Origin: Bacillota bacterium
GTDB taxonomy: Bacteria; Bacillota; Clostridia; Oscillospirales; Ruminococcaceae
Assembly (NCBI GenBank): GCA_029550985.1
Contig: JAKPGH010000276.1
Coordinates: 1 to 8,197, forward strand
DNA: 8,197 nt
Direction of reading: 5' to 3'
The position numbers were made by a program, and so were the translations under genes. Below are positions 1-5,454 of this stretch, piece after piece. The notes beneath the pieces were generated by a model. That model did no database searches and was not told the origin of the DNA. It worked only from the letters and a program-made list of their open reading frames with translations. The first letter of the stretch is position 1; each line of letters starts with the position of its first letter.

Positions 1-112
1 TGGAAAGGGTTTTGGCTTTGGTGTCTTCCTCCACCACGATGCCAATGTGGGACGCTCCAGCAGCAATGCTGTTTTGGGTGATATCCATCACATGAAGGGA
101 AAGCTCCCGCAT
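1..112 (-). CDS. HATPase-like ATP-binding protein, N-terminus only (partial)
   Basis: Only the first 37 residues are present; the gene runs off the left edge. The protein opens MRELSLHVMDITQNSIAAGA, followed by SHIGIVVEEDT. The run MDITQNSIAAGAS fits the N-box of GHKL/histidine-kinase-type ATPases, where the Asn coordinates Mg-ATP. Proteins starting this way are known in clostridia as stand-alone ATP-binding proteins next to [FeFe]-hydrogenase genes (family knowledge). I chose the ATG at 112 because a purine-rich AGGGGGCAGGG stretch lies just upstream and because an in-frame ATG at 142 falls inside the predicted -10 element. The gene diverges from the hydrogenase-linked genes to the right. 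It may be the first gene of a hydrogenase structural operon outside the window, which is inference. Whether a kinase domain follows cannot be seen. Confidence 0.72.
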   Translation of the reverse strand, partial: MRELSLHVMDITQNSIAAGASHIGIVVEEDTKAKTLS

Positions 113-140
113 ACGCCCTGCCCCCTTTTTGTCCTCACAC

Positions 141-169
141 ATTATAACAAAACTATGAGGCGAAATCTA
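141..169 (-). promoter_or_regulatory. Extended -10 promoter for the leftward HATPase gene
   Basis: Read on the minus strand there is a perfect extended -10, TGTTATAAT (149 to 141). At 17-bp spacing the -35 region is only TAGATT (169 to 164), a poor match, so the TGn extension probably does most of the work. Transcription would start near 134, giving a leader of about 22 nt before the ATG at 112. Confidence 0.55.
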
Positions 170-267
170 CAAGAAAACTTCACTTTTCCGCATCATTATC
201 GCAATTACAGCGGTTTTTATCGGTTAGCCTAATATAACATTTTATGCGGAATGAATAACAAACTTTT

Positions 268-290
268 GGTTTTACATGTCGGTTTTACAT
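268..290. repeat. Tandem 10-bp direct repeat in the divergent promoter region
   Basis: GGTTTTACAT occurs at 268-277 and again at 281-290, a 13-bp period, in the AT-rich DNA between the two divergent promoters. It could be a tandem regulator site, but no known operator consensus was recognised and chance is possible in AT-rich DNA. The rest of 150-337 shows no gene and no other clear signal. Confidence 0.3.
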
Positions 291-337
291 TTTAACTAAT
301 TTGGTTGTTGGTTGGTCACAAAAAAAATGATAAAAGA

Positions 338-370
338 TTGTCAACTTCCAGTATCAATTCATGTTATAAT
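338..370 (+). promoter_or_regulatory. Extended -10 promoter for the DRTGG/HATPase transcript
   Basis: TGTTATAAT (362-370) is a perfect extended -10, identical to the one on the opposite strand at 149-141. A TTGTCA (338-343) resembles a -35 box but lies 21 bp from the -10, so the promoter probably depends on the TGn extension. Transcription would start near 377, leaving a leader of about 110 nt before the TTG start at 488. Confidence 0.55.
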
Positions 371-383
371 AAGGTATCTGACT

Positions 384-432
384 GTGGCATTTTATCCCTT
401 TCAACACTGGATAAACCCCCATAAAATGGCAC
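384..432 (+). repeat. Inverted repeat in the leader of the DRTGG gene
   Basis: GTGGCATTTTAT (384-395) pairs with ATAAAATGGCAC (421-432): 11 base pairs interrupted by one G-G mismatch, around a 25-nt loop. It lies just downstream of the predicted transcription start. It could form an RNA stem in the leader or be an operator on DNA. There is no U-run after it, so it is not a terminator. Confidence 0.45.
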
Positions 433-441
433 GATTACCTT

Positions 442-462
442 CTTTGCCGGTTTCTGGCAAAG
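442..462 (+). repeat. Small stem-loop upstream of the ribosome site
   Basis: CTTTGCC (442-448) and GGCAAAG (456-462) form a perfect 7-bp stem with a 7-nt loop. It ends 12 nt before the AGGAGG (475-480) of the DRTGG gene. The placement suggests a role in translation or mRNA stability, but no known riboswitch was recognised. Confidence 0.4.
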
Positions 463-487
463 TAGACAACAGGTAGGAGGTTTTGCC

Positions 488-832
488 TTGAAGCTGAGAG
501 AAATTGTGGAGCTTCTGGACGCCCAGGTTCTTTGCGGCGACGATATGGACCTGGAAATTCAAACGGCCTGCGGCACCGACATGATGAGCGACGCTCTTGC
601 CTTTATCGAGGATCAGGGCATGTTGCTGACCGGGTTGATTAACCCCCAGAGCGTCCGCACCGCCGAAATGCTGGATATGCGCTGTATCTGCTTTGTGCGG
701 GGCAAGGTGCCGGGGGACGACGTGGTGGAACTGGCCAGACAGCGCGGTATTGCCGTCCTCACCACCCGGTACCGGATGTTTTCGGCCTGCGGCAAGCTGT
801 ATCAGGCAGGACTGCGGGGCGGCGACTGTTAG
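488..832 (+). CDS. DRTGG-domain protein, first copy
   Basis: A 114-residue soluble protein with no signal peptide or membrane segment. Start is TTG at 488, 7 nt after a perfect AGGAGG (475-480). It begins MKLREIVELLDAQVLCG and has ACGTDMMSDALAF (about 27-39), which matches the GxDLMSDvLA-like core of small DRTGG-domain proteins coded near [FeFe] hydrogenases in clostridia. Alternating beta/alpha segments follow (LLTGLINPQSVRTAEML; CICFVRGK; GIAVLTTRYRMFSACGKLY). DRTGG domains also occur in phosphotransacetylase-type proteins, but their function is not firmly established; a nucleotide- or ligand-sensing regulatory role is inference. It is the first gene of the rightward transcript, 32 nt before the HATPase gene, and shares fold type and length with the product of 2831-3169. 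Confidence 0.75.
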   Translation: MKLREIVELLDAQVLCGDDMDLEIQTACGTDMMSDALAFIEDQGMLLTGLINPQSVRTAEMLDMRCICFVRGKVPGDDVVELARQRGIAVLTTRYRMFSACGKLYQAGLRGGDC

Positions 833-864
833 CCACTATCCATCGGGAAGAGGGAATCATTGAG

Positions 865-1314
865 ATGAGTAGTTCTTCTGTGCAGCCCATCGTCCAGCTG
901 TATGAGGTGCCGGGCAACGACTTCACCCGGGCTGGAGAGGCCTCCAGCAAGGTAAAGGGCATCCTCAAAAAACTGGGATATGATCCCGATGCCATTCGCC
1001 GGGTTTCCATCGCCATGTACGAGGGGGAAATCAACATGGTGATTCATGCCAACGGCGGAATCGCAAGGGTGGAAATTTTCCCCGACCGGGTGGAAATTTT
1101 GCTTTCCGACCAGGGCCCCGGCATTGCCGATGTGGAAAAAGCCATGGAGGAAGGTTATTCCACCGCCCCGGACGAGGTTCGCGCCCTGGGGTTCGGGGCT
1201 GGCATGGGGTTGCCCAACATGAAAAAGTGCTGCGACGAGTTTCGAATCGACACTGCCATTGGAAAAGGCACCGATGTCTACATGATCATTCGGGTTCGCG
1301 GTTCGAAGAGCTAA
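865..1314 (+). CDS. Stand-alone HATPase_c protein, anti-sigma factor (RsbW/SpoIIAB)-like
   Basis: A 149-residue cytoplasmic protein made almost entirely of one GHKL ATPase domain. Visible motifs: N-box YEGEINMVIHANGG (52-65, Asn57), G1 box SDQGPGI (81-87), G2 box GFGAGMGL (109-116) and GKGT (133-136). No phospho-acceptor His domain is present, so it is not a classical sensor kinase. RsbW/SpoIIAB family members bind a sigma factor or phosphorylate an anti-sigma antagonist on Ser; that this one does so is inference, as no sigma factor or STAS partner is coded here. Start is ATG 865, with AAGAGGG (848-854) at a rather long 10-nt spacing. It lies between DRTGG and hydrogenase-like genes, an arrangement typical of clostridial hydrogenase regulatory clusters. 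A terminator-like hairpin begins in its stop codon. Confidence 0.82.
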   Translation: MSSSSVQPIVQLYEVPGNDFTRAGEASSKVKGILKKLGYDPDAIRRVSIAMYEGEINMVIHANGGIARVEIFPDRVEILLSDQGPGIADVEKAMEEGYSTAPDEVRALGFGAGMGLPNMKKCCDEFRIDTAIGKGTDVYMIIRVRGSKS

Positions 1315-1348
1315 AGCCTCGTCCGAGCGGCAAGGCTTTTCGCTTTTG
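1313..1348 (+). terminator. Intrinsic terminator overlapping the HATPase stop codon
   Basis: AAAGCCT (1313-1319) pairs perfectly with AGGCTTT (1333-1339) around a 13-nt loop and is followed by TTCGCTTTT. The stem starts inside the TAA stop (1312-1314). The U-run is interrupted by CGC, so termination may be partial and allow read-through to the hydrogenase-like gene. Confidence 0.5.
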
Positions 1349-1521
1349 GCCTGTATCGGGAAGCAGAAGGACGCAACAGAGCTGCGGCGTTTTGAGCAAA
1401 CCCTTATAACCCCTTGAGGGTTTTTGAATTTTTCAGATTTTAGTGCAGTTACACTGCCAAACCATCGGTGAGCTGAAAAGTTCATAACGCTCCGGGAATA
1501 CAATTGGAAAGGGTCTTCCGA
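1315..1521 (+). other. Structured non-coding gap before the hydrogenase-like gene
   Basis: No gene is supported in this 207-nt gap. It holds the hairpin at 1313-1339, a second small stem (ACGC/CGCA at 1371-1375 with TGCG/GCGT at 1383-1390, followed by TTT), the stronger hairpin at 1398-1423, and GCAGT-TAC-ACTGC (1445-1457). No convincing promoter was found after the last hairpin: TACACT (1450-1455) and CATAAC (1483-1488) lack a matching -35. The gap may be an attenuated read-through region or hide a promoter for another sigma factor. No T-box or known riboswitch motif was seen. Confidence 0.4.
1398..1436 (+). terminator. Second terminator-like hairpin before the hydrogenase-like gene
   Basis: AAACCCT (1398-1404) pairs with AGGGTTT (1417-1423) around a 12-nt loop, followed by TTGAATTTTT. 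An alternative stem AACCC/GGGTT (1408-1412 with 1418-1422) competes for the same 3' arm. It may be a second terminator or an attenuator about 90 nt ahead of the hydrogenase-like gene. Confidence 0.45.
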
Positions 1522-2856
1522 ATGCAATATTTTCACAGTGTACGCCTAGATGAAGAAAAATGTCTGGGTTGCACCAACTGCATCAAGCGGTGCCCTACTC
1601 AGGCCATACGGGTACGGGACGGCAAAGCGCGCATCATCTCCAACCGCTGCATCGATTGCGGCGAATGCATCCGGGTCTGTCCCCACCACGCCAAGCGGGC
1701 CGTCACCGATCCTTTGAGCATGATGGACGACTTCCGTTACAAAATCGCCCTGCCCGCTCCCACCCTGTACGGGCAGTTCAACCATTTGCTGGACGTGGAT
1801 TACGTCCTGACGGGTTTAATCGATTTGGGATTTGACAGCGTTTTCGAGGTCAGTCGCGCCGCCGAGCTGGTCTCCGACTACACCCGCCAGCTTATGCGGG
1901 AAAACAAGCTGAAAACCCCCGTCATCAGCTCGGCCTGCCCTGCCGTTGTGCGGCTGGTGAAGGTTCGATACCCCGATTTGTGCGGACAGGTGCTGCCCCA
2001 CCTTTCCCCCATGCAGGTGGCAGCCCGCCTGGCCAAAGAGGAGGCCATACGGCAAACCGGCCTTGCCAAGGAGGAAATCGGGTGCTTTTTCATCACCCCC
2101 TGCCCCGCCAAGGTCACCGATATCGTCTCCCCCATCGGCATTTCCCAAAGCTGGGTGGACGGCGCCTTTTCCATCGCCGACATTTACAAGCCTTTGCTGG
2201 AGAAAATGGAGCAGGTCAAAACGCCCCGGCCTCTTTCCAAAAGCGGTATCATCGGGGTGAGCTGGGCCAATTCCGGCGGGGAAAGCGCCGCCCTCATTCG
2301 GGAACAGTATTTGGCGGCCGACGGCATAGAAAACGTAATCACCGTGCTGGACCAGCTGGAGGACGAACGCCTGACCGAGTTAGATTTCATCGAGCTCAAC
2401 GCCTGCCCGGGAGGGTGTGTCGGCGGCGTTCTCACCGTGGAAAACCCTTACGTGGCAAAAGCCCGCATCCAGCGCCTGCGCAAGTACATGCCGGTGTCTC
2501 TCAACCACGTCAACGGCTCCGTCTCCCCCGAAATCCTGGAGTGGGACGGGGAGCTGGAATACACCGGCGGCATGCAGCTTTCCTCCGATTTGGTGGAAGC
2601 CATGCGCATGATGCAGGAAATCGACGCCCTGGAAAAGATGCTGCCGGCCCTGGATTGTGGAAGCTGCGGCGCGCCCTCCTGCCGGGCTTTGGCGGAGGAC
2701 ATCGTCACCGGCAGCGGCGCAAGGCTCAACGACTGCATTTTCATCCTCCGCAAGGAGGCAAGTTCTTTGGGCGTCAGCCTGTCAGACCACCCTGCCGACC
2801 GAGGCAGGATTCACCCTACGGAGGAGCAAAATGATGACGGTAAAAACGCTCAGTGA
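1522..2856 (+). CDS. [FeFe]-hydrogenase-like iron-sulfur protein, putative sensory (group D, HydS-type)
   Basis: A 444-residue cytoplasmic protein. N-terminal 2[4Fe-4S] ferredoxin: Cys14/17/20/24 and Cys43/46/49/53. Then a hydrogenase large-subunit domain with all three H-cluster loops: L1 SSACP (136-140), L2 TPCPAK (192-197) and L3 ACPGGCVGG (294-302), so the cubane ligands Cys139, Cys194, Cys295 and Cys299 are kept. A C-terminal FeS (PF04060-like) motif follows: Cys379, 382, 387, 405. Catalytic enzymes have TSCCP in L1; here the proton-relay Cys is Ala138, the L2 Met is Thr192, the L2 Glu is Asp200 and the L3 Met is Asn293. Group D putative sensory hydrogenases such as Thermoanaerobacter mathranii HydS have this domain order and, as I recall, the same Cys-to-Ala change. 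No PAS or phosphatase domain follows. ATG 1522 has AAAGGG (1508-1513) 8 nt upstream and gives the usual MQYFHSVRLD start; an in-frame TTG at 1504 lacks a good ribosome site. H2 or redox sensing is inferred. Confidence 0.88.
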   Translation: MQYFHSVRLDEEKCLGCTNCIKRCPTQAIRVRDGKARIISNRCIDCGECIRVCPHHAKRAVTDPLSMMDDFRYKIALPAPTLYGQFNHLLDVDYVLTGLIDLGFDSVFEVSRAAELVSDYTRQLMRENKLKTPVISSACPAVVRLVKVRYPDLCGQVLPHLSPMQVAARLAKEEAIRQTGLAKEEIGCFFITPCPAKVTDIVSPIGISQSWVDGAFSIADIYKPLLEKMEQVKTPRPLSKSGIIGVSWANSGGESAALIREQYLAADGIENVITVLDQLEDERLTELDFIELNACPGGCVGGVLTVENPYVAKARIQRLRKYMPVSLNHVNGSVSPEILEWDGELEYTGGMQLSSDLVEAMRMMQEIDALEKMLPALDCGSCGAPSCRALAEDIVTGSGARLNDCIFILRKEASSLGVSLSDHPADRGRIHPTEEQNDDGKNAQ

Positions 2857-3169
2857 GTTGTTGGAATGCACCTGTATTGCCGGCCACGGCGGACTGGAGC
2901 GGACGGTGACCGGAGGCTACGTGGGGGACTTTCTCTCCTGGGTGATGGGCCATGCGGAGGAAAACAGCGCCTGGATTACCGTCATGGGCAACATCAACGC
3001 GGTGGCGGTGGCCCTGCTGGCCGATGTCAGCTGTATCATCCTCTGCGACGGCGCCCATCTGGACGAAGACGCCAGAAGGCGGGCGGACGAAAACAACATT
3101 CCGGTTCTTGCGTCCTCCAAACCTGCCTTTGCCCTGGCCCTGGCTTTGGGAAAAGCGCTGGGGCTATAA
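2831..3169 (+). CDS. DRTGG-domain protein, second copy
   Basis: A 112-residue soluble protein from ATG 2831 (ATG 2834 is equally possible), with GGAGG at 2820-2824. The segment ERTVTGGYVGDFLSWVMGHA (23-42) is a clear DRTGG-type core, followed by AWITVMGNINAVAVALLADV, CIILCDGAHLDEDARRRA and a helical Ala/Leu-rich end. Such proteins accompany clostridial hydrogenase clusters (family knowledge); the ligand is unknown. The first 26 nt overlap the end of the hydrogenase-like gene in another frame, so the ribosome site lies within that gene and translation is probably coupled. It resembles the 488-832 product in length and fold but is diverged from it, as expected for two subunits with distinct jobs rather than a recent duplication. 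Confidence 0.8.
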   Translation: MMTVKTLSELLECTCIAGHGGLERTVTGGYVGDFLSWVMGHAEENSAWITVMGNINAVAVALLADVSCIILCDGAHLDEDARRRADENNIPVLASSKPAFALALALGKALGL

Positions 3170-3201
3170 TTCATAGGAAAATAGGAAAGGGAGGCTCTGC
3201 G

Positions 3202-3792
3202 ATGTTGGACAAATCCGTCCCCTATGTGGATGTACTGATGCATCGGAAAAGCAACACCCCTCTGCCCCCCGTTGTTCTGCCCGAGGGCTATTCCTTCGTC
3301 CCCTTTCAGGCGGGGGACGAAAAGGCGTGGGCCCAAATTGAAACCTCGGTGCTGGAATTTGACAGCGAAATTGACGCGCTGCTGTACTTTCAAAAAACAT
3401 ACCTGCCCTATTTGGCGGAGCTGGAGCGGCGGTGCATCTTTATCCAGTCCGACGCCGGCGAAAAGGTGGCCACCGCAACGGCCTGGTGGAACTACACCGG
3501 CAACCGGCGGGACCCTTGGGTGCATTGGGTGGCGGTCAAGCCCCACTATCAGGGAAAAGGGCTGGGGAAGGCCATTGTGGCGGAAATCGTCCGCCGGATG
3601 GTGGAAATGGAAGGGGACCGGGACTTTTACCTTCACACCCAGACATGGAGCCACAAAGCCATTAAAATCTATCAAAAAGCAGGCTTTGCCATTACCTCCG
3701 AGAAAAATCTCTACAAGTATTCCAACCAGGACTACGAAAAGGCCGTTGCTATTTTAAAGGCCATTGAAGCCAATCAGCCCGTTCCCCAGTAA
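3202..3792 (+). CDS. GNAT-family N-acetyltransferase
   Basis: A 196-residue cytoplasmic protein starting at ATG 3202, about 8 nt after AAAGGGAGG (3186-3194). The acetyl-CoA-binding motif A is clear: VHWVAVKPHYQGKGLGKAIV (107-126), with Gln117-x-x-Gly120-x-Gly122 in the pyrophosphate-binding turn. The later WSHKAIKIYQKAGF (149-162) is the typical motif B region with the conserved Tyr. The N-terminal about 80 residues are less typical and probably form the acceptor-binding part; the acceptor cannot be named. The gene lies 32 nt after the second DRTGG gene with no terminator between, so it is likely co-transcribed, but a functional link to hydrogenase sensing is not shown. An in-frame open stretch extends upstream to 2866, yet that part overlaps the DRTGG gene and is not coding. 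Confidence 0.85.
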   Translation: MLDKSVPYVDVLMHRKSNTPLPPVVLPEGYSFVPFQAGDEKAWAQIETSVLEFDSEIDALLYFQKTYLPYLAELERRCIFIQSDAGEKVATATAWWNYTGNRRDPWVHWVAVKPHYQGKGLGKAIVAEIVRRMVEMEGDRDFYLHTQTWSHKAIKIYQKAGFAITSEKNLYKYSNQDYEKAVAILKAIEANQPVPQ

Positions 3793-3813
3793 ACGGAAAA
3801 ATGCTTCTACCGA

Positions 3814-3850
3814 GCAAAAAATCCTCAAAGCCATATGGCTTTGAGGATTT
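3814..3850 (-). terminator. Terminator of the ABC operon: perfect 32-bp palindrome
   Basis: Positions 3819-3850 are a perfect inverted repeat with 16-bp arms meeting at ATAT (AAATCCTCAAAGCCAT and its complement). On the minus strand the stem runs into TTTTTT (3821 down to 3816), a strong intrinsic terminator just past the ATPase stop at 3855. On the plus strand only ATTTACT follows, so termination of the converging GNAT transcript is probably weaker though possible. Confidence 0.85.
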
Positions 3851-3854
3851 ACTA

Positions 3855-4583
3855 TTACAGCACTTTGTTGAGGAATTCTTTCAACCGGGGATGCTGCGGG
3901 TTGTTGAAAAACTCGCCGGGAGGCGCCTGCTCCTTGATTTTCCCTTCATCCATAAACAGGACCCGGGTGGCGACTTCGCGGGCAAAGCCCATCTCGTGGG
4001 TGACCACCACCATGGTCATGCCGTCCTGGGCAAGCTCCTTCATCACTTCCAGCACCTCGCCCACCATTTCGGGGTCCAGGGCGGAGGTGGGCTCGTCAAA
4101 GAGCATTACATCGGGATTCATGGCCAGAGCCCGCACAATGGCGATGCGCTGCTGCTGCCCGCCCGAAAGCTGACGCGGGTAGGCGTTGGCTTTTTCCACC
4201 AGGCCAATCCGCTCCAGCAGAGCCATGGCCTTTTCGTCCGCTTCCTGCTGGGAGCAAATGCCCAAAGTGACGGGGGCCAGGGTGATGTTTTTCTTGACGG
4301 TCAGATGGGGAAAGAGGTTGAACTGCTGAAACACCATCCCCATTTTCCGGCGGATAAGGTTGATGTTGGTTTTAGGGTCGGTGATGTTCTGCCCCTCGAA
4401 GAAAATTTCGCCGCCGGTGGGCTGTTCCAGCAGGTTGAGGCAGCGCAGAAAGGTGGATTTTCCGGAGCCGGAAGGCCCCACGATGACCACCTTTTCCCCT
4501 TTTTCAATCCGCTCGTTGATGCCGTCCAATACCAAATGATCCCCAAATGCCTTGGAAAGGTTACAGACGTCGATCACTGGCAC
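3855..4583 (-). CDS. Polar amino acid ABC transporter ATP-binding protein (GlnQ family)
   Basis: A 242-residue ATPase that powers uptake from the cytoplasmic side of the membrane, full length for the family. Motifs: Walker A GPSGSGKST (36-44), Q-loop Gln86 in MGMVFQQFNLF, signature LSGGQQQR (139-146), Walker B VMLFDE (159-164), D-loop SALD and H-loop His196. The sequence is typical of the GlnQ/ArtP/HisP class for polar amino acids. Start is GTG 4583, 4 nt after GGAAAGGAGG; an in-frame GTG two codons later (4577) has 10-nt spacing and could also be used. It overlaps the permease gene by 23 nt, so the two are translationally coupled. Which amino acid is carried cannot be told from the ATPase. 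Confidence 0.93.
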   Translation of the reverse strand: MPVIDVCNLSKAFGDHLVLDGINERIEKGEKVVIVGPSGSGKSTFLRCLNLLEQPTGGEIFFEGQNITDPKTNINLIRRKMGMVFQQFNLFPHLTVKKNITLAPVTLGICSQQEADEKAMALLERIGLVEKANAYPRQLSGGQQQRIAIVRALAMNPDVMLFDEPTSALDPEMVGEVLEVMKELAQDGMTMVVVTHEMGFAREVATRVLFMDEGKIKEQAPPGEFFNNPQHPRLKEFLNKVL

Positions 4584-5301
4584 CCAGCCTCCTTTCCAAA
4601 ACTCCCTGCACCTTGGTCAGCAGGATGACAAGAATTAAGTAAATCAAACCCGAAATCACCAGGGGGGTGATGGTCCACACCCGGGAACGCACCACGTCGC
4701 CGGCACGGGTCAGGTCGGTGAGGGCGATGTAACCCGCCACCGAAGTTTCCTTCAGCAGCGTAATGAATTCGTTGAAAATGGTGGGCAAAATATTCTTGAC
4801 CGCCTGGGGCAGCACCACAAGCTGCATGGTCTGGCGGGCATTGAGACCGAGGGAGCGCCCCGCTTCGGTTTGACCCCGGTCGATGCTTTGGATGCCCGCC
4901 CGAATAATCTCGCAGACATAGGCTCCGGAGTTGATGCCGAAGGAAAGCCCCGCCACCCACATGGCGTATTCCTTTGGCGCCGTTTTAAAGACGCCGTAGT
5001 AGAGAATGAGTAACTGCACCAAAAGGGGCGTGCCGCGAATGACGGTGGTGTAGAGGTCGGCAAAGCCGCTTCCCACTCGAATCAGCCAGCCGCCCAGGGT
5101 ACGGCGACCCCGGGGCTTTGACAAGCTGTTGGCGCTTACCTTGAGGATGGCCAGCACCAGGCCGATGACAACGCCGATGATGCAGGCCACGACAGACATA
5201 AACAGAGTGTTCTTAAGCCCGCCCAAGTAAAATTTCCAGCGCTGGGCTTCAAAAAACGAAAAGTAAAAGGAGTCCCAGATTCCGTATAAGAAATTCATCA
5301 T
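4561..5301 (-). CDS. Polar amino acid ABC transporter permease (HisM/GlnP family)
   Basis: A 246-residue inner-membrane permease. Hydrophobic segments at about 33-54, 92-104, 113-130, 172-192 and 211-228 fit the five-helix polar amino acid permease family, and VIRGTPLLVQLLILYYG (87-103) is characteristic of it. The EAA loop that contacts the ATPase is EAGRSLGLNARQTMQLVVLP (146-165). Start is ATG 5301 (ATG 5298 also possible), with GGAG 8 nt upstream; an ATG at 5340 would add an uncharacteristic 13-residue lead without a good ribosome site. It is the only permease gene here, so a homodimer is expected. The 159-nt gap from the binding protein gene is long for such an operon and contains a stem-loop. 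Confidence 0.92.
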   Translation of the reverse strand: MMNFLYGIWDSFYFSFFEAQRWKFYLGGLKNTLFMSVVACIIGVVIGLVLAILKVSANSLSKPRGRRTLGGWLIRVGSGFADLYTTVIRGTPLLVQLLILYYGVFKTAPKEYAMWVAGLSFGINSGAYVCEIIRAGIQSIDRGQTEAGRSLGLNARQTMQLVVLPQAVKNILPTIFNEFITLLKETSVAGYIALTDLTRAGDVVRSRVWTITPLVISGLIYLILVILLTKVQGVLERRLGASDRRL

Positions 5302-5414
5302 AATTCCCGCTCCAAGAGTCAGTGATGATGCCCGGCACATTGCAGCGGTGAGGAGCCACAGCTCGGGCTAATTGGGCCAACAGCTTGTTGATTCCCAGCA
5401 AATTTCAACCTTCG

Positions 5415-5454
5415 AAAAAACAGGAAACCAGGGCAGGCCATATCTCCTGCCCTG
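5415..5454 (-). terminator. Stem-loop between binding protein and permease genes (leaky terminator or mRNA stabiliser)
   Basis: On the minus strand CAGGGCAGG (5454-5446) and CCTGCCCTG (5437-5429) form a perfect 9-bp GC-rich stem with an 8-nt loop, just after the binding protein stop (5461). A U6 run (5420-5415) follows, but 8 nt from the stem, so termination is probably incomplete. This would let the binding protein be made in excess over the membrane parts, a common arrangement in SBP operons. An alternative shorter stem (CAGGA with TCCTG) would abut the U-run directly. Confidence 0.6.

Noticed and set aside
113..142. ATG at 142 as start of the leftward HATPase gene
   Set aside because: It lies within the predicted -10 and has no ribosome site; ATG 112 gives the expected MRELSLH start.
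47..232. A 61-codon open frame on the plus strand
   Set aside because: It covers the antisense of the HATPase start and the AT-rich promoter region; no ribosome site or family resemblance.
268..290. Start of a CRISPR array
   Set aside because: Only two 10-bp copies with a 3-bp gap; no spacer-sized units.
1504..1521. TTG at 1504 as start of the hydrogenase-like gene
   Set aside because: ATG 1522 has a better-placed AAAGGG and gives the usual N-terminus of the family.
829..1536. A 235-codon open frame on the minus strand
   Set aside because: It overlaps the HATPase gene, which has clear N, G1 and G2 boxes, and runs through the hairpin-rich gap; no ribosome site or domain.
1980..2834. A 284-codon open frame on the plus strand, other phase
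   Set aside because: Arg/Gly/Pro/His-rich shadow of the hydrogenase-like gene in another phase.
2866..3201. In-frame N-terminal extension of the GNAT protein (308 residues in total)
   Set aside because: The extension overlaps the DRTGG gene in another frame, is Gly/Arg-rich, and a strong ribosome site precedes ATG 3202.
2917..3675. A 252-codon open frame on the minus strand
   Set aside because: Antisense of the second DRTGG gene and the GNAT gene, both with recognisable motifs and ribosome sites.
3801..4628. A 275-codon open frame on the plus strand
   Set aside because: It is the antisense of the ABC ATPase gene, whose Walker and signature motifs are unmistakable. The product is His/Gly-rich, as antisense of GC-rich genes often is.
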